A stretch of 29,957 nucleotides of DNA, taken from IMG/VR virus record IMGVR_UViG_3300042566_000988, positions 1-29,957 of that record, one strand, 5' to 3'. The notes beneath the pieces are model-generated. The model made no database searches and was not told where the DNA came from. It saw only the letters and a list, made by a program, of their open reading frames with translations. The position numbers and the translations under genes are program-made. This DNA is from a virus. Each line of letters opens with the position of its first letter. Position 1 is the stretch's first letter. This document shows, one piece after another, positions 22,214 to 28,813 of the stretch.

Positions 22214-24694
22214 TCACGCAGCCATCCTTTCGAACTGGTTTTGGCTGCTCTGCAGTGCATCTGCAAACTTTTTACAGCACCGACTCAGCCAGGCTGTCTC
22301 TGTTTCAGTCTCTGATCGTTGAGACTCCTGCGAGACATCGCGGACATGGATGGTGGCCGCCGGGTCGCCTTTGCCGGGTGGTATGACAATGTTTTTTACG
22401 GACGTTTGTGTGCTGGTAGCAGACTCGTAGATCCGGGCTTTCTTTTTCACAAAGCCGTGATGCGTCAGCTGGCTATAAAACTGAGATGCGCTACGTGGCC
22501 GCGATTCCCCGTTACGCTGGCAATAGGCCCGATAGGCGGCATAAAGATCTGGTGACTGGCATGGGCAAACAGGTAGTCCAAGGTCACCATCCATCCAGTC
22601 GTTTGCAAAGCGGATCTCGCTGCCTGCAGATAGATCAATGAGCCGTTGCTTTGCCTCGGTCATAGGAGGCTTTGATCCCTGGTGAAAATCCGTTAGATCG
22701 ATATTGAGCAGGTAGTCGTAAAACGCAGCCAGGCCACCGTTATCCATCTGTTCAACGACTTCTCGATAGGTGGCACCAGACATGGGTGGCGGTGTATAGA
22801 TCACCAAGTGGCGGCGGTCGCCAATATCCAGCGGAATCGGCTGGCCTTCATTCGAAAGAAAGACCATATTCATCTGGTTTTTCTGATGCACGGCATTGGC
22901 AAACTTCCCTTCGATTCTGATGGTGTCGCCGGTGATGAGCTCTTTCAGCTCGTTTTTAAGCTGCCACTTATCAGAGCTATTGACCACTTCCTCTGCCAGG
23001 ATGAACAGCTTTGAATCCCAGTCCGGGTTGAAGTTACTCTGCAGCGCTTTCTGATCGAGAACGATGGAGTAGTTCAGGTATGGATTGCCTTTGTAACCAT
23101 AGAGTTTTGCCAGCGTTTTGAACACCATCGACTTACCGGTGCCCTGCGGGCCGTGCATGATGACGGCGCTCTGCATTTTTGCGCCTGGGTTTTGCAGCGG
23201 GTAGGCCATCCACTTAATCAGAAAATCGAAAGAGCGCTGGCTGTCTGGATCATTACCGCAGAGATACTGGATCAGCTCAAGGAATAGCTCGCAATTACCC
23301 TTCGCTGGTTTCATTGGCCAGCCACGCCAGGTGTTGAGCTTAATGTGCGCGTCTTTGCAGGATGGGTCGAATCCAACCTGATCGATGTAGTACGCACGCG
23401 ATAGCCACACCGGGTGACGTTTTACATCATCACCCCGAACACCGGCTGGCAGCATGCCAATCATCTTGCGCTGATGCACGACCTTATTGGTCCAGGTGTC
23501 GAATACCGACTCCCCTGAGTCGTCATCTAGCTTGACGAAGCGCATCACCAGGTCATCGAGCGGCATTACGGAAACCGCATCATTGCGGCCGCTTTCCCCT
23601 CCCCCCTGGTGTAGCGCTCCCGCCGGAACGACGGTGGCTGAAACATCCCACTGCAAGCCGGCAAGGTGGGTTTCGATCTGGGCACGAACTTCCTGCAGGC
23701 CTTCGGCCATGTGCAGGTCGTTAAAGTCGGTCGGCCCTTTGTGGTCAATCGGTCGTTCTGCTGAAAACTTCGGTGCTACCACGCTGCCGCCAACGGCCAA
23801 TGCGGCATTAGCAGCATCGACAACGCCCTGGTTGATACTGCGATGTTCTGCGCCACAGTTGGTACAAACCTTCTGCGCAACCAACGTCCATTCGCGGCAT
23901 TCCTTACATTTCTGCAGGTAATCGTCATCGGCACAGATCAGAATCTTCGTCCGGCGGTACCGATCATGCAGCGCCTGGGCGACCGGCATTAGATTGCCAG
24001 CGTCAAACGCTACTGCCACCGGGTGGCCGGTGGCCATGTGCAGGCTAGCAGCAGTTGCGTATCCCTCTGCAATCAGTAGCACTTTGTCCGGGATTCCACC
24101 GATCAAAAAGAAGTGCCCCTTCTTGGCAAGACCAGCAGGCCAAAAATCCTTGTCACGGTCACCCTTCTTTTTGGCGTAGATGACCTGCAGACCGTGGATC
24201 TGGCCATTGGTGTCCAGCATCGGAATGACCATATTGCCGCGCTCAGAGAATCTAACGCCAAAGCCTTCAACGCCCTTGCGCTTCAGATACTCACTTTCGC
24301 CAACTGGCAGGCACTTACCCCATCCAGCCCGGGCGCGATGCGCAGCCGATTCGTTGCGTCGGCGTTGCTCGGCTGCCGCGCGTTTTTTATCCTCAGCCAT
24401 TTTTGCCCGGAGCGCTGCCATCTGGTCAGCACTCATGGCTTTGCGATCAGCCTTTGGCAGCTCGATTTTCTGGACAATATTCTCTGCGCCCCAGAAGGCA
24501 CCAAAGCTACCAACGATCAGCGTGCCAGATCCATCATCTTTATTCAGTTCGTAGAGCTGATACCAGCCGCGCTTCTCTTTGCCGCCATCCTTGTGACGGC
24601 AGCGGCGGCGCTGGCCAATGACCAGGTCAGACTGAGTAACATCAAGGCCAAACGCCTGAAGCTGCGCAACAACGTCATCGAAGTTCAGCCACAT
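22214..24694 (-). CDS. Primase-helicase, P4-alpha/DUF5906-type replication protein
   Basis: This 826-aa protein combines several domains. An N-terminal region (Cys32, His34, then a Trp-rich stretch) may be the primase zinc finger. A Toprim-like domain has Glu210 in LLIAEGYATA and Asp256-258 in ILICADDDYL, with an unusual zinc-knuckle insert Cys263-x2-Cys266 and Cys277-x2-Cys280. The SF3/D5-type helicase has Walker A MHGPQGTGKS (513-522), Walker B KLFILAEEVV (562-571) and NMVFLSNEG (609-616). A C-terminal winged-helix follows (YAAYRAYCQRNGESRPRSAS), likely to bind the origin. The ATG has AGGT upstream. The iteron array 5 bp downstream is its probable target. Confidence 0.92.
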   Translation of the reverse strand: MWLNFDDVVAQLQAFGLDVTQSDLVIGQRRRCRHKDGGKEKRGWYQLYELNKDDGSGTLIVGSFGAFWGAENIVQKIELPKADRKAMSADQMAALRAKMAEDKKRAAAEQRRRNESAAHRARAGWGKCLPVGESEYLKRKGVEGFGVRFSERGNMVIPMLDTNGQIHGLQVIYAKKKGDRDKDFWPAGLAKKGHFFLIGGIPDKVLLIAEGYATAASLHMATGHPVAVAFDAGNLMPVAQALHDRYRRTKILICADDDYLQKCKECREWTLVAQKVCTNCGAEHRSINQGVVDAANAALAVGGSVVAPKFSAERPIDHKGPTDFNDLHMAEGLQEVRAQIETHLAGLQWDVSATVVPAGALHQGGGESGRNDAVSVMPLDDLVMRFVKLDDDSGESVFDTWTNKVVHQRKMIGMLPAGVRGDDVKRHPVWLSRAYYIDQVGFDPSCKDAHIKLNTWRGWPMKPAKGNCELFLELIQYLCGNDPDSQRSFDFLIKWMAYPLQNPGAKMQSAVIMHGPQGTGKSMVFKTLAKLYGYKGNPYLNYSIVLDQKALQSNFNPDWDSKLFILAEEVVNSSDKWQLKNELKELITGDTIRIEGKFANAVHQKNQMNMVFLSNEGQPIPLDIGDRRHLVIYTPPPMSGATYREVVEQMDNGGLAAFYDYLLNIDLTDFHQGSKPPMTEAKQRLIDLSAGSEIRFANDWMDGDLGLPVCPCQSPDLYAAYRAYCQRNGESRPRSASQFYSQLTHHGFVKKKARIYESATSTQTSVKNIVIPPGKGDPAATIHVRDVSQESQRSETETETAWLSRCCKKFADALQSSQNQFERMAA

Positions 24695-24825
24695 ATTGTA
24701 ACCTGCTGATTTTGTTGACTATGTTGACAAGCGACCCACTCTAGACAAATCGAGGTCCGCATTACCCTTTCACCTCCATTCCAGGGAGGACCCATCCAAC
24801 TGGAAAGCCGTTGACCAGTAAACAT
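24685..24825 (-). CDS. Candidate small protein before the primase gene (46 aa)
   Basis: The ORF begins MFTGQRLSSWMGPPWNGGER and ends CQHSQQNQQVTICG. The ATG at 24825 has a strong ribosome site (AGGTGATAGGT directly upstream), and its TGA overlaps the primase start by 10 nt, so it could couple primase translation. Three Cys in the last 20 residues. An internal ATG (MRTSICLEW) is also possible. I do not recognise it. It fills most of the 170-nt gap between the CII-like gene and primase. Confidence 0.45.
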   Translation of the reverse strand: MFTGQRLSSWMGPPWNGGERVMRTSICLEWVACQHSQQNQQVTICG

Positions 24826-24867
24826 ACCTATCACCTGATTGCTTATATTTTTTATGGGGCGCGGGGC

Positions 24868-25305
24868 TTAATCGATCAGCTGTTCAATGCGTCCAAGCAG
24901 AGACAGCGCCGCGGCGATGGTCTGGTTCATCTCTTCCCGCATGTGATCAAACTCTTTCTTGCTGATCCTGCCGTCTGAAAGGGATTGATTGAACGCTCCT
25001 GAGAACTCGCCGAGCTCTGCCAGCATGGCGGTATAGCTCTCCAAAATCGCGGCGTCGCTGATCTCGTAAGACGGTAGCTTGATGATTGAATAGCCAAGCT
25101 GCTCAGCCATAGCGGCAAGAATACGCGCGTCGTCTGTGATCGACATTAACTGGCAGGCACGCTCAATGGTGAGCGAATGGTCCTGGTTGTGCGGGTTAAC
25201 GGCAGTGCGCAGGAAAGACGCAGAGAGGCCCATCATCGGTCCGAGCGCAATGCTGCCGCCTGGGTAATCATGAACGGTTGCGTGCGCTGCGAGTCTTGGA
25301 GTCAT
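24868..25305 (-). CDS. CII-like phage regulatory protein
   Basis: The 145-aa protein starts MTPRLAAHATVHDYPGGSIA (ATG 25305, with GAGGC 7 nt upstream). The motif LGPMMGLSASFLRTAVNPHN followed by HSLTIERACQLMSIT is the N-terminal HTH pattern of the phage CII/CP76 (YmfL-like) family. The rest is helical and ends AAALSLLGRIEQLID, likely an oligomerisation segment. In lambda-like circuits CII activates repressor establishment and lies after a terminator (tR1), as it does here. A longer reading frame to 25566 crosses the terminator and has no ribosome site, so I rejected it. Confidence 0.83.
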   Translation of the reverse strand: MTPRLAAHATVHDYPGGSIALGPMMGLSASFLRTAVNPHNQDHSLTIERACQLMSITDDARILAAMAEQLGYSIIKLPSYEISDAAILESYTAMLAELGEFSGAFNQSLSDGRISKKEFDHMREEMNQTIAAALSLLGRIEQLID

Positions 25306-25369
25306 GTTTGCCTCAATTGATTCTGGAATTGATCGGGTGCGTCTGTAACAATCGGCGCGAATTACAAAT

Positions 25370-25399
25370 AAAAAGCGCCCCGCCCTAATGGGAAGGGCG
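25370..25399 (-). terminator. tR1-like intrinsic terminator between cro-like and CII-like genes
   Basis: On the minus strand CGCCC and CCC pair with GGG and GGGCG around an ATTA loop, with a two-base internal mismatch, followed at once by CTTTTT. A second perfect hairpin (GCCGAG / CTCGGC, 25402-25417) lies just upstream. It stands where lambda has tR1, so read-through into CII and the replication genes probably needs antitermination. Confidence 0.72.
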
Positions 25400-25440
25400 A
25401 AGCCGAGGGGGCTCGGCACACCAGGTGAAGGAGGTGTTCG

Positions 25441-25527
25441 GTGAAAAAGGCGAGGCCATCCGAGGCGGTAGAATTGAAGTTCCACCAACAACGCCACCAC
25501 ACAAGGAGGCCTCATGAAAACTGTTAA
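25441..25527 (+). CDS. Possible 28-aa upstream ORF of the 63-aa gene
   Basis: A GTG at 25441 is preceded by AAGGAGGTG with 5-6 nt spacing, an excellent ribosome site. The frame reads MKKARPSEAVELKFHQQRHH and ends by overlapping the next gene start by 14 nt. The short basic peptide might be a leader that couples translation of the following gene. The evidence is the ribosome site only. Confidence 0.35.
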   Translation: MKKARPSEAVELKFHQQRHHTRRPHENC

Positions 25528-25705
25528 AACGATTACCGTAGGAGAACTCATCAAAGAATTGAGCAATTACCCTAATGAGGCACCGTTGTTCTTTGGGAGC
25601 GGCGATCTCCAGTTTTACCGGGTTAAGGATCGGGGGTCTGATGGCGGTCATCTTGTTCAAATTGAATTCAGTGATTTGTATGAAGTCACTCAGGACAACG
25701 GTTGA
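25514..25705 (+). CDS. Small phage protein of unknown function (63 aa), antisense to the PR transcript
   Basis: The protein starts MKTVKTITVGELIKELSNYP and contains LFFGSGDLQFYRVKDRG and LVQIEFSDLYEV. It reads as a compact alpha-beta protein, of a kind I have seen as hypothetical in other phages. AAGGAGG precedes the ATG by 6 nt. It lies on the plus strand between the cro-like and CII-like genes, and its last 16 bases overlap the end of the 82-aa gene on the other strand. A rightward promoter must lie within 25306-25440; I see no clear one. Its mRNA would be complementary to the PR transcript. Confidence 0.75.
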   Translation: MKTVKTITVGELIKELSNYPNEAPLFFGSGDLQFYRVKDRGSDGGHLVQIEFSDLYEVTQDNG

Positions 25706-25938
25706 GTGTTTGGCGTTGGAACTTCCTCGGAACACCATTGCCGCACCATATGGGCAATTTGTTCTGGGGTCTTAACCAAGGCATACGCCTCAAGCATTCG
25801 GCCAGATGGTGAGTAGACCCTTAATGAATAACCGTTCTTGCTAACGTCGACCGTCAGGATGCATCCAAGTCTTGGATAGTCATCACCTGAGTAGTCAACG
25901 CATGGATGCTGGTCTCGATCTGGGATCTGGATATTCAT
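25690..25938 (-). CDS. Hypothetical early protein (82 aa)
   Basis: The protein starts MNIQIPDRDQHPCVDYSGDD and contains CILTVDVSKNGYSLRVYSPS, then a helical end with EQIAHMVRQWCSEE. Its ATG overlaps the cro-like stop (ATGA), so it is the second gene of the PR transcript, before the terminator. Two strands followed by a terminal helix suggest a small alpha/beta fold. I do not recognise a family. It takes the place between cro and tR1; lambda has no gene there but related phages carry small accessory genes. Confidence 0.7.
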   Translation of the reverse strand: MNIQIPDRDQHPCVDYSGDDYPRLGCILTVDVSKNGYSLRVYSPSGRMLEAYALVKTPEQIAHMVRQWCSEEVPTPNTQPLS

Positions 25939-26168
25939 GCCGCCTCCGGTTTTTGTGATTTGCGCAGGTATGCCCAGTCAACATCCGGGCGCAGGTCTTC
26001 GCAGCGGATTGCCCCTGAAGTTGCTTTTTCTATCGCTGGGCAATGCTCTGCGGGAACAGATTTTCTATTTACCCATGCCCAAATGGTTTTTGGGCTTACA
26101 CCAATGGCATCAGCAAGAGCCTTTTGAGAACCCAACAAATAGATCGCTTGATTGAGTGATTTTTCCAT
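25935..26168 (-). CDS. Cro-like regulator, YdaS-type HTH
   Basis: The 77-aa protein starts MEKSLNQAIYLLGSQKALAD and has an HTH (QKALADAIGVSPKTIWAWVN), followed by VPAEHCPAIEKATSGAIRCE and DLRPDVDW. This is the classic YdaS/Cro-like arrangement of lambdoid phages, where the protein opposes the repressor at shared operators. It is divergent from the repressor gene across an 80-bp operator region. The PR -10 box ends 6 nt before its ATG, so the transcript should begin at or next to the start codon, and no SD exists. It is therefore probably read from a leaderless mRNA. Confidence 0.88.
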   Translation of the reverse strand: MEKSLNQAIYLLGSQKALADAIGVSPKTIWAWVNRKSVPAEHCPAIEKATSGAIRCEDLRPDVDWAYLRKSQKPEAA

Positions 26169-26174
26169 GCGTCA

Positions 26175-26203
26175 ACTCTACAGTTGTCGAGTGCTCAAGT
26201 CAA
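26175..26203 (-). promoter_or_regulatory. PR-like early promoter
   Basis: On the minus strand a -35 TTGACT (26203-26198), 17-nt spacer and -10 TAGAGT (26180-26175) precede the cro-like ATG (26168) by 6 nt. Both boxes lie within repressor operators. The -35, spacer length and -10 are the same as in the plus-strand promoter at 28826-28854. Confidence 0.82.
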
Positions 26204-26239
26204 CAGTTGTAGGTATGTTTTTCTCTACTTTTGTAGAAA
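26175..26239. promoter_or_regulatory. Three repressor/Cro operators (OR-like)
   Basis: Three 18-bp imperfect palindromes with consensus ACTCTACnnnnGTAGAGT occupy 26175-26192, 26198-26215 and 26222-26239. Their centres are 23 and 24 bp apart. The first covers the PR -10, the second the PR -35, and the third lies next to the repressor start, where it could affect the repressor's own promoter. Confidence 0.8.
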
Positions 26240-26248
26240 CATAGATTT

Positions 26249-26653
26249 ATGCACAATTCCACACTTGGCAACCGAATCGACTTTAGGCTAAAGCAGCTTG
26301 GAAAAGGTCAGCAATGGCTCGCTGATAGGATATATGAGCGTTTCCCACTGTCTAAATGTGACGTGAAGGTCATTCATGCCCTTGTTACCAGAGGAAGTCA
26401 AAGGACCAAGTACGCCTCACAAATTGCAGAGGTGCTGGAGGTAAGCTTGGCCTGGTTGATAGATGGCACAGGAATGACGCCGACGGCTAAGAACGGTTAC
26501 AAAGCCAACCAAAATATCGCAAATTATGCTTCCGACCTATCCGCGGAAGAAACCAAGATCATCAATTCTTACAGATCAAAGCCAAGGCACGATCAGTTGA
26601 ATGTACTAAAACTTTTAGACGTTGAACCTGAAGATTTCGCCAAGAGCGCCTGA
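26249..26653 (+). CDS. Short CI-like repressor without peptidase domain
   Basis: The 134-aa protein starts MHNSTLGNRIDFRLKQLGKG, with an XRE-type HTH covering about residues 8-75 and ending with the typical VSLAWLIDGTGMTP. The remaining 55 residues (ASDLSAEETKIINSYRSKPR, NVLKLLDVEPEDFAKSA) form a small helical segment. The S24/LexA autocleavage domain of lambda CI (about 230 aa) is missing, so direct RecA-induced self-cleavage is not expected; induction may use an antirepressor or another signal. No SD precedes the ATG, so the maintenance transcript may also be leaderless. A terminator follows at once. Confidence 0.85.
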   Translation: MHNSTLGNRIDFRLKQLGKGQQWLADRIYERFPLSKCDVKVIHALVTRGSQRTKYASQIAEVLEVSLAWLIDGTGMTPTAKNGYKANQNIANYASDLSAEETKIINSYRSKPRHDQLNVLKLLDVEPEDFAKSA

Positions 26654-26680
26654 TCCACCCCCGGGATAGGCGCTTTTTTT
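26645..26680 (+). terminator. Intrinsic terminator after the repressor
   Basis: AGCGCC (26645-26650) pairs with GGCGCT (26669-26674), followed by seven T in all. The left arm overlaps the last codons of the repressor gene. It would partly isolate the repressor from the four-gene operon downstream. Confidence 0.8.
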
Positions 26681-26738
26681 ACGGGGTAAAAGGCAAAGTG
26701 ATTGATTTTATTGTTTGGAAGCAATCGAAAGGCAAATC

Positions 26739-27347
26739 TTGAAGCCCGTAGCCTTATTCGCTATAGCTATGCTATCCATGACCGGTTGCGTGACGCGACC
26801 GCCACCTTCCATTCAGGAACTTGCTGAAAGCCTCAATAAGAGCAAAGCTGAATCATCCAGAACGTTCCCAGGGAAAACAGAGGACCAAGTTAGATCGGCC
26901 TCTCAGAACGTGCTTTATTTGCTAGATCCAGCAGACATGAAGTTTGACCTAATTGATCATCAGGTTTTGGCTACTCGCGCAGGAATTATCATTGGACTAG
27001 GTTCGGTTTTTAACCAAAGAGACTGGTATAGCGTTTCAACATCAAACACTGCTACCGGAACACGCTCAATACTTGGTCTGAAAAGTGAACTCAATCATTC
27101 GTTTATCGCAGGTGGTCAGATACCTCAAAGCTTCAAGGAAAGCATTCCGGCGACAGCGAATAACAACTGGGTTGACTACAAGCTCTTCCATGACCGCGTT
27201 GAATACATTTTGGGAATGAGGCCTGACTGGCCTACTTGCGACGAGGCAAAGAATGGGTCGCCAGATAAGCCCATGTTGCTTTGCGATTCAATCGGTCTAG
27301 AAAACTCTCTTCCAGATTCCGAAAATCTAATGGTTGCAAAGCCATGA
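26739..27347 (+). CDS. Predicted lipoprotein, first gene of the rex-position operon
   Basis: The 202-aa protein starts at a TTG (26739) with AAAGG 7 nt upstream; an earlier TTG at 26715 lacks an SD. The N-terminus MKPVALFAIAMLSMTGC is a lipoprotein signal with Cys17 at the cleavage site; Val at +2 favours the outer membrane. The mature part is globular, with SASQNVLYLLDPADMKFDLI, a central GIIIGLGSVFNQRDWYSV and two further Cys near the end (about 188 and 200 region by sequence). I do not recognise the family. It opens a four-gene cassette with overlapping starts, between two terminators, downstream of the repressor. A lysogen-expressed envelope role such as exclusion is possible but unproven. 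Confidence 0.75.
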   Translation: MKPVALFAIAMLSMTGCVTRPPPSIQELAESLNKSKAESSRTFPGKTEDQVRSASQNVLYLLDPADMKFDLIDHQVLATRAGIIIGLGSVFNQRDWYSVSTSNTATGTRSILGLKSELNHSFIAGGQIPQSFKESIPATANNNWVDYKLFHDRVEYILGMRPDWPTCDEAKNGSPDKPMLLCDSIGLENSLPDSENLMVAKP

Positions 27348-27571
27348 CCATCACCAAACAATGCACCGACCGCATCGTGACCATCATGCCGAATGGTCAG
27401 TTCTCGCTTGACCGAGTGCTAGCTGTGCAGACCGATGTGGTACTCGACCCTACCCTGCCCGGTTATGACCAGGAAGCTGCCGACAAGGTGGTCTATGAGG
27501 TTACGGAGATGATGCAGGCAGCTGGGGATCTGCACGACAGGGCTGAGGTTTATACGAAGGTGACAAAATGA
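27344..27571 (+). CDS. Unknown small protein, second gene of the cassette (75 aa)
   Basis: The protein starts MTITKQCTDRIVTIMPNGQF (ATG 27344, ATGA overlap with the lipoprotein stop) and ends GDLHDRAEVYTKVTK. It has a short beta hairpin at the start, a VVLDPTLPGYDQEAADKVVY linker and a C-terminal helix. No signal or membrane segment is present, so it is probably cytoplasmic. Codon use is nearer to phage core genes than its AT-rich neighbours. Its stop overlaps the zinc-ribbon gene (ATGA). Not recognised. Confidence 0.7.
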   Translation: MTITKQCTDRIVTIMPNGQFSLDRVLAVQTDVVLDPTLPGYDQEAADKVVYEVTEMMQAAGDLHDRAEVYTKVTK

Positions 27572-27870
27572 GTGAAAAAAAACGTGAAATACTGACTTTT
27601 GACAAAATTGTTAAGTATTTGGTCGAAAAGAAAATACACTCCAACTGCATATCATGTGGGTCACAAGATCCTCAATGGACTATTCAAGCTGAGGAAAGCG
27701 ATCTGCAGACTGGCCTAGCAATGACAATGACGCTCGTTGGTGACAATATCAACATGGGTGGCATGGCTATGGTTCCGATTGTTTGTCAAAACTGTGGTTT
27801 CATAAAATTCTATTCTGCGGAATCAATAGCTAGCTGGTTGGAAGCCAACAATGAATCAGAAAAGCAATGA
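27568..27870 (+). CDS. Zinc-ribbon protein, third gene of the cassette (100 aa)
   Basis: The protein starts MSEKKREILTFDKIVKYLVE. Two Cys pairs, Cys27-x2-Cys30 (NCISCGS) and Cys73-x2-Cys76 (VCQNCGF), frame a beta-rich region and make a zinc ribbon. The N-terminal helix is basic and the last residues are acidic. The segment MTLVGDNINMGGMAMVPIVC is unusually Met/Gly-rich. It overlaps both neighbours, by 4 nt upstream and 20 nt downstream, so it is made together with the membrane protein. Small zinc-ribbon plus coiled-coil membrane pairs occur in accessory phage loci. Function not known. Confidence 0.75.
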   Translation: MSEKKREILTFDKIVKYLVEKKIHSNCISCGSQDPQWTIQAEESDLQTGLAMTMTLVGDNINMGGMAMVPIVCQNCGFIKFYSAESIASWLEANNESEKQ

Positions 27871-28444
27871 AATCGATATGCCGCCGGTAGATAACTACCT
27901 AAAACAGATGCGTCCATCTAAGGAACAGCCGAAAAAGGTGGTCTACCTACCTAAATCAAGTGTTGCCCAGGTGGCGTTTAACGATGATAATGACTGGATG
28001 GCAAACGAAATTACCCGCAATGAGCTTGCTGCTGAAATCAAGGCGATTGAGGCTAGTACTGATAGCAAAGTTGCCGAAATTCGTGGCGATATAAAGACGC
28101 TATCAGCCGAAATGCGCGGAGATATGCAAGCTCTAGTTTCTGATATTCGTGGAGAGCTTCGCGGTTATGTTTCAGAGGGCAAAGAGCGTGATAAACGGAT
28201 TGAGCTGCTAGTCGCTAACGCCGAACGCAATTCCCAGATAGCTTCCGATGCAGCCAGAGACGCTGCCGGTTTAAGAAGTGAAGCGCGTACCGCCATGATT
28301 ACGATTGTGCTATCTGTGTTTGCTATAGCCGCAGGAAGCGTTATAGCAATTAAATCTTCAAACGAAGCGATTGTGCAAACTGTCACCTCTGTATACCAAC
28401 AAGGCCAGGCTAACCCTCCGCCACCAGCAGCAAGCAAGAAATAA
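27851..28444 (+). CDS. Coiled-coil membrane protein, fourth gene of the cassette
   Basis: The 197-aa protein starts MNQKSNEIDMPPVDNYLKQM. Residues about 55-147 form a charged heptad coiled-coil, including a repeated MRGD / IRGE / IRGD element every 11 residues (EIRGDIKTLSAEMRGDMQAL). A single membrane segment spans about 148-168 (AMITIVLSVFAIAAGSVIAI). The end is Pro/Ala-rich. A protein with a cytoplasmic coiled-coil anchored by one C-terminal membrane span could sense or block events at the inner membrane; that is speculation. A strong terminator follows the stop by 2 nt. Confidence 0.78.
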   Translation: MNQKSNEIDMPPVDNYLKQMRPSKEQPKKVVYLPKSSVAQVAFNDDNDWMANEITRNELAAEIKAIEASTDSKVAEIRGDIKTLSAEMRGDMQALVSDIRGELRGYVSEGKERDKRIELLVANAERNSQIASDAARDAAGLRSEARTAMITIVLSVFAIAAGSVIAIKSSNEAIVQTVTSVYQQGQANPPPPAASKK

Positions 28445-28446
28445 CC

Positions 28447-28469
28447 AAACCCGCTTCGGCGGGTTTTTT
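28447..28469 (+). terminator. Strong intrinsic terminator after the cassette
   Basis: AAACCCGC pairs with GCGGGTTT around a TTCG tetraloop, and the T-run extends to six. This is a canonical rho-independent terminator, closing the four-gene operon before the second operator region. Confidence 0.92.
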
Positions 28470-28813
28470 ATTGCCCATACGGCTGGCGACTGGACGAGGC
28501 TTGCGGGATTTAGACACCTTCCAGCTCGGCACCCGCACACCCGGCGCTACCCGGTCTTGTCTATTCCGCCCTCTCTAGCTTTTCGAGGGACCGTAGAGGC
28601 TGGCTATTGCCTGCCAGTCGCCATGCGTATTGGCCCCGGTCTTTCCCGGGTGTCACCAGATCAGCAGATTTCCCCACTGGTAGGGCTACCGTCAGGAGAC
28701 GGCCGGAGTGTCCATCGGGAGGCAGTTCCCGACCCATCTGCAATAGGCGTGCTTCAGTCATTACCCGCCCTGCTCTGCGATGCAGATCAGAACGGGATCT
28801 ATTGTGCCACAAA
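28470..28813. other. 344-nt region without a convincing gene, several hairpins
   Basis: No frame here is clearly coding. The best candidate is on the minus strand from an ATG at 28761 to 28561 (66 aa, starting MTEARLLQMGRELPPDGHSG), with AGGGCGGG just upstream. Its codons are mixed (CTA, CGG, GGG, AGG) and unlike those of neighbouring genes. Several stems exist, for example TCGGGA / TCCCGA at 28715-28732. A segment GTGACACCCGGGAAAGACC (minus strand) resembles GTGACAGCCGGAAAGACGG at 29862-29880 on the plus strand. The region may hold a structured RNA or degraded sequence. Confidence 0.5.

Noticed and set aside
25306-25566. Longer CII-like protein starting at 25566
   Set aside because: It would cross the terminator hairpin and the antisense 63-aa gene. 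The ATG at 25305 has a good SD.
28561-28761. 66-aa minus-strand gene starting MTEARLLQ
   Set aside because: Kept only as a note. Codon use is unlike the neighbours, the frame crosses several perfect hairpins, and it has no clear promoter.
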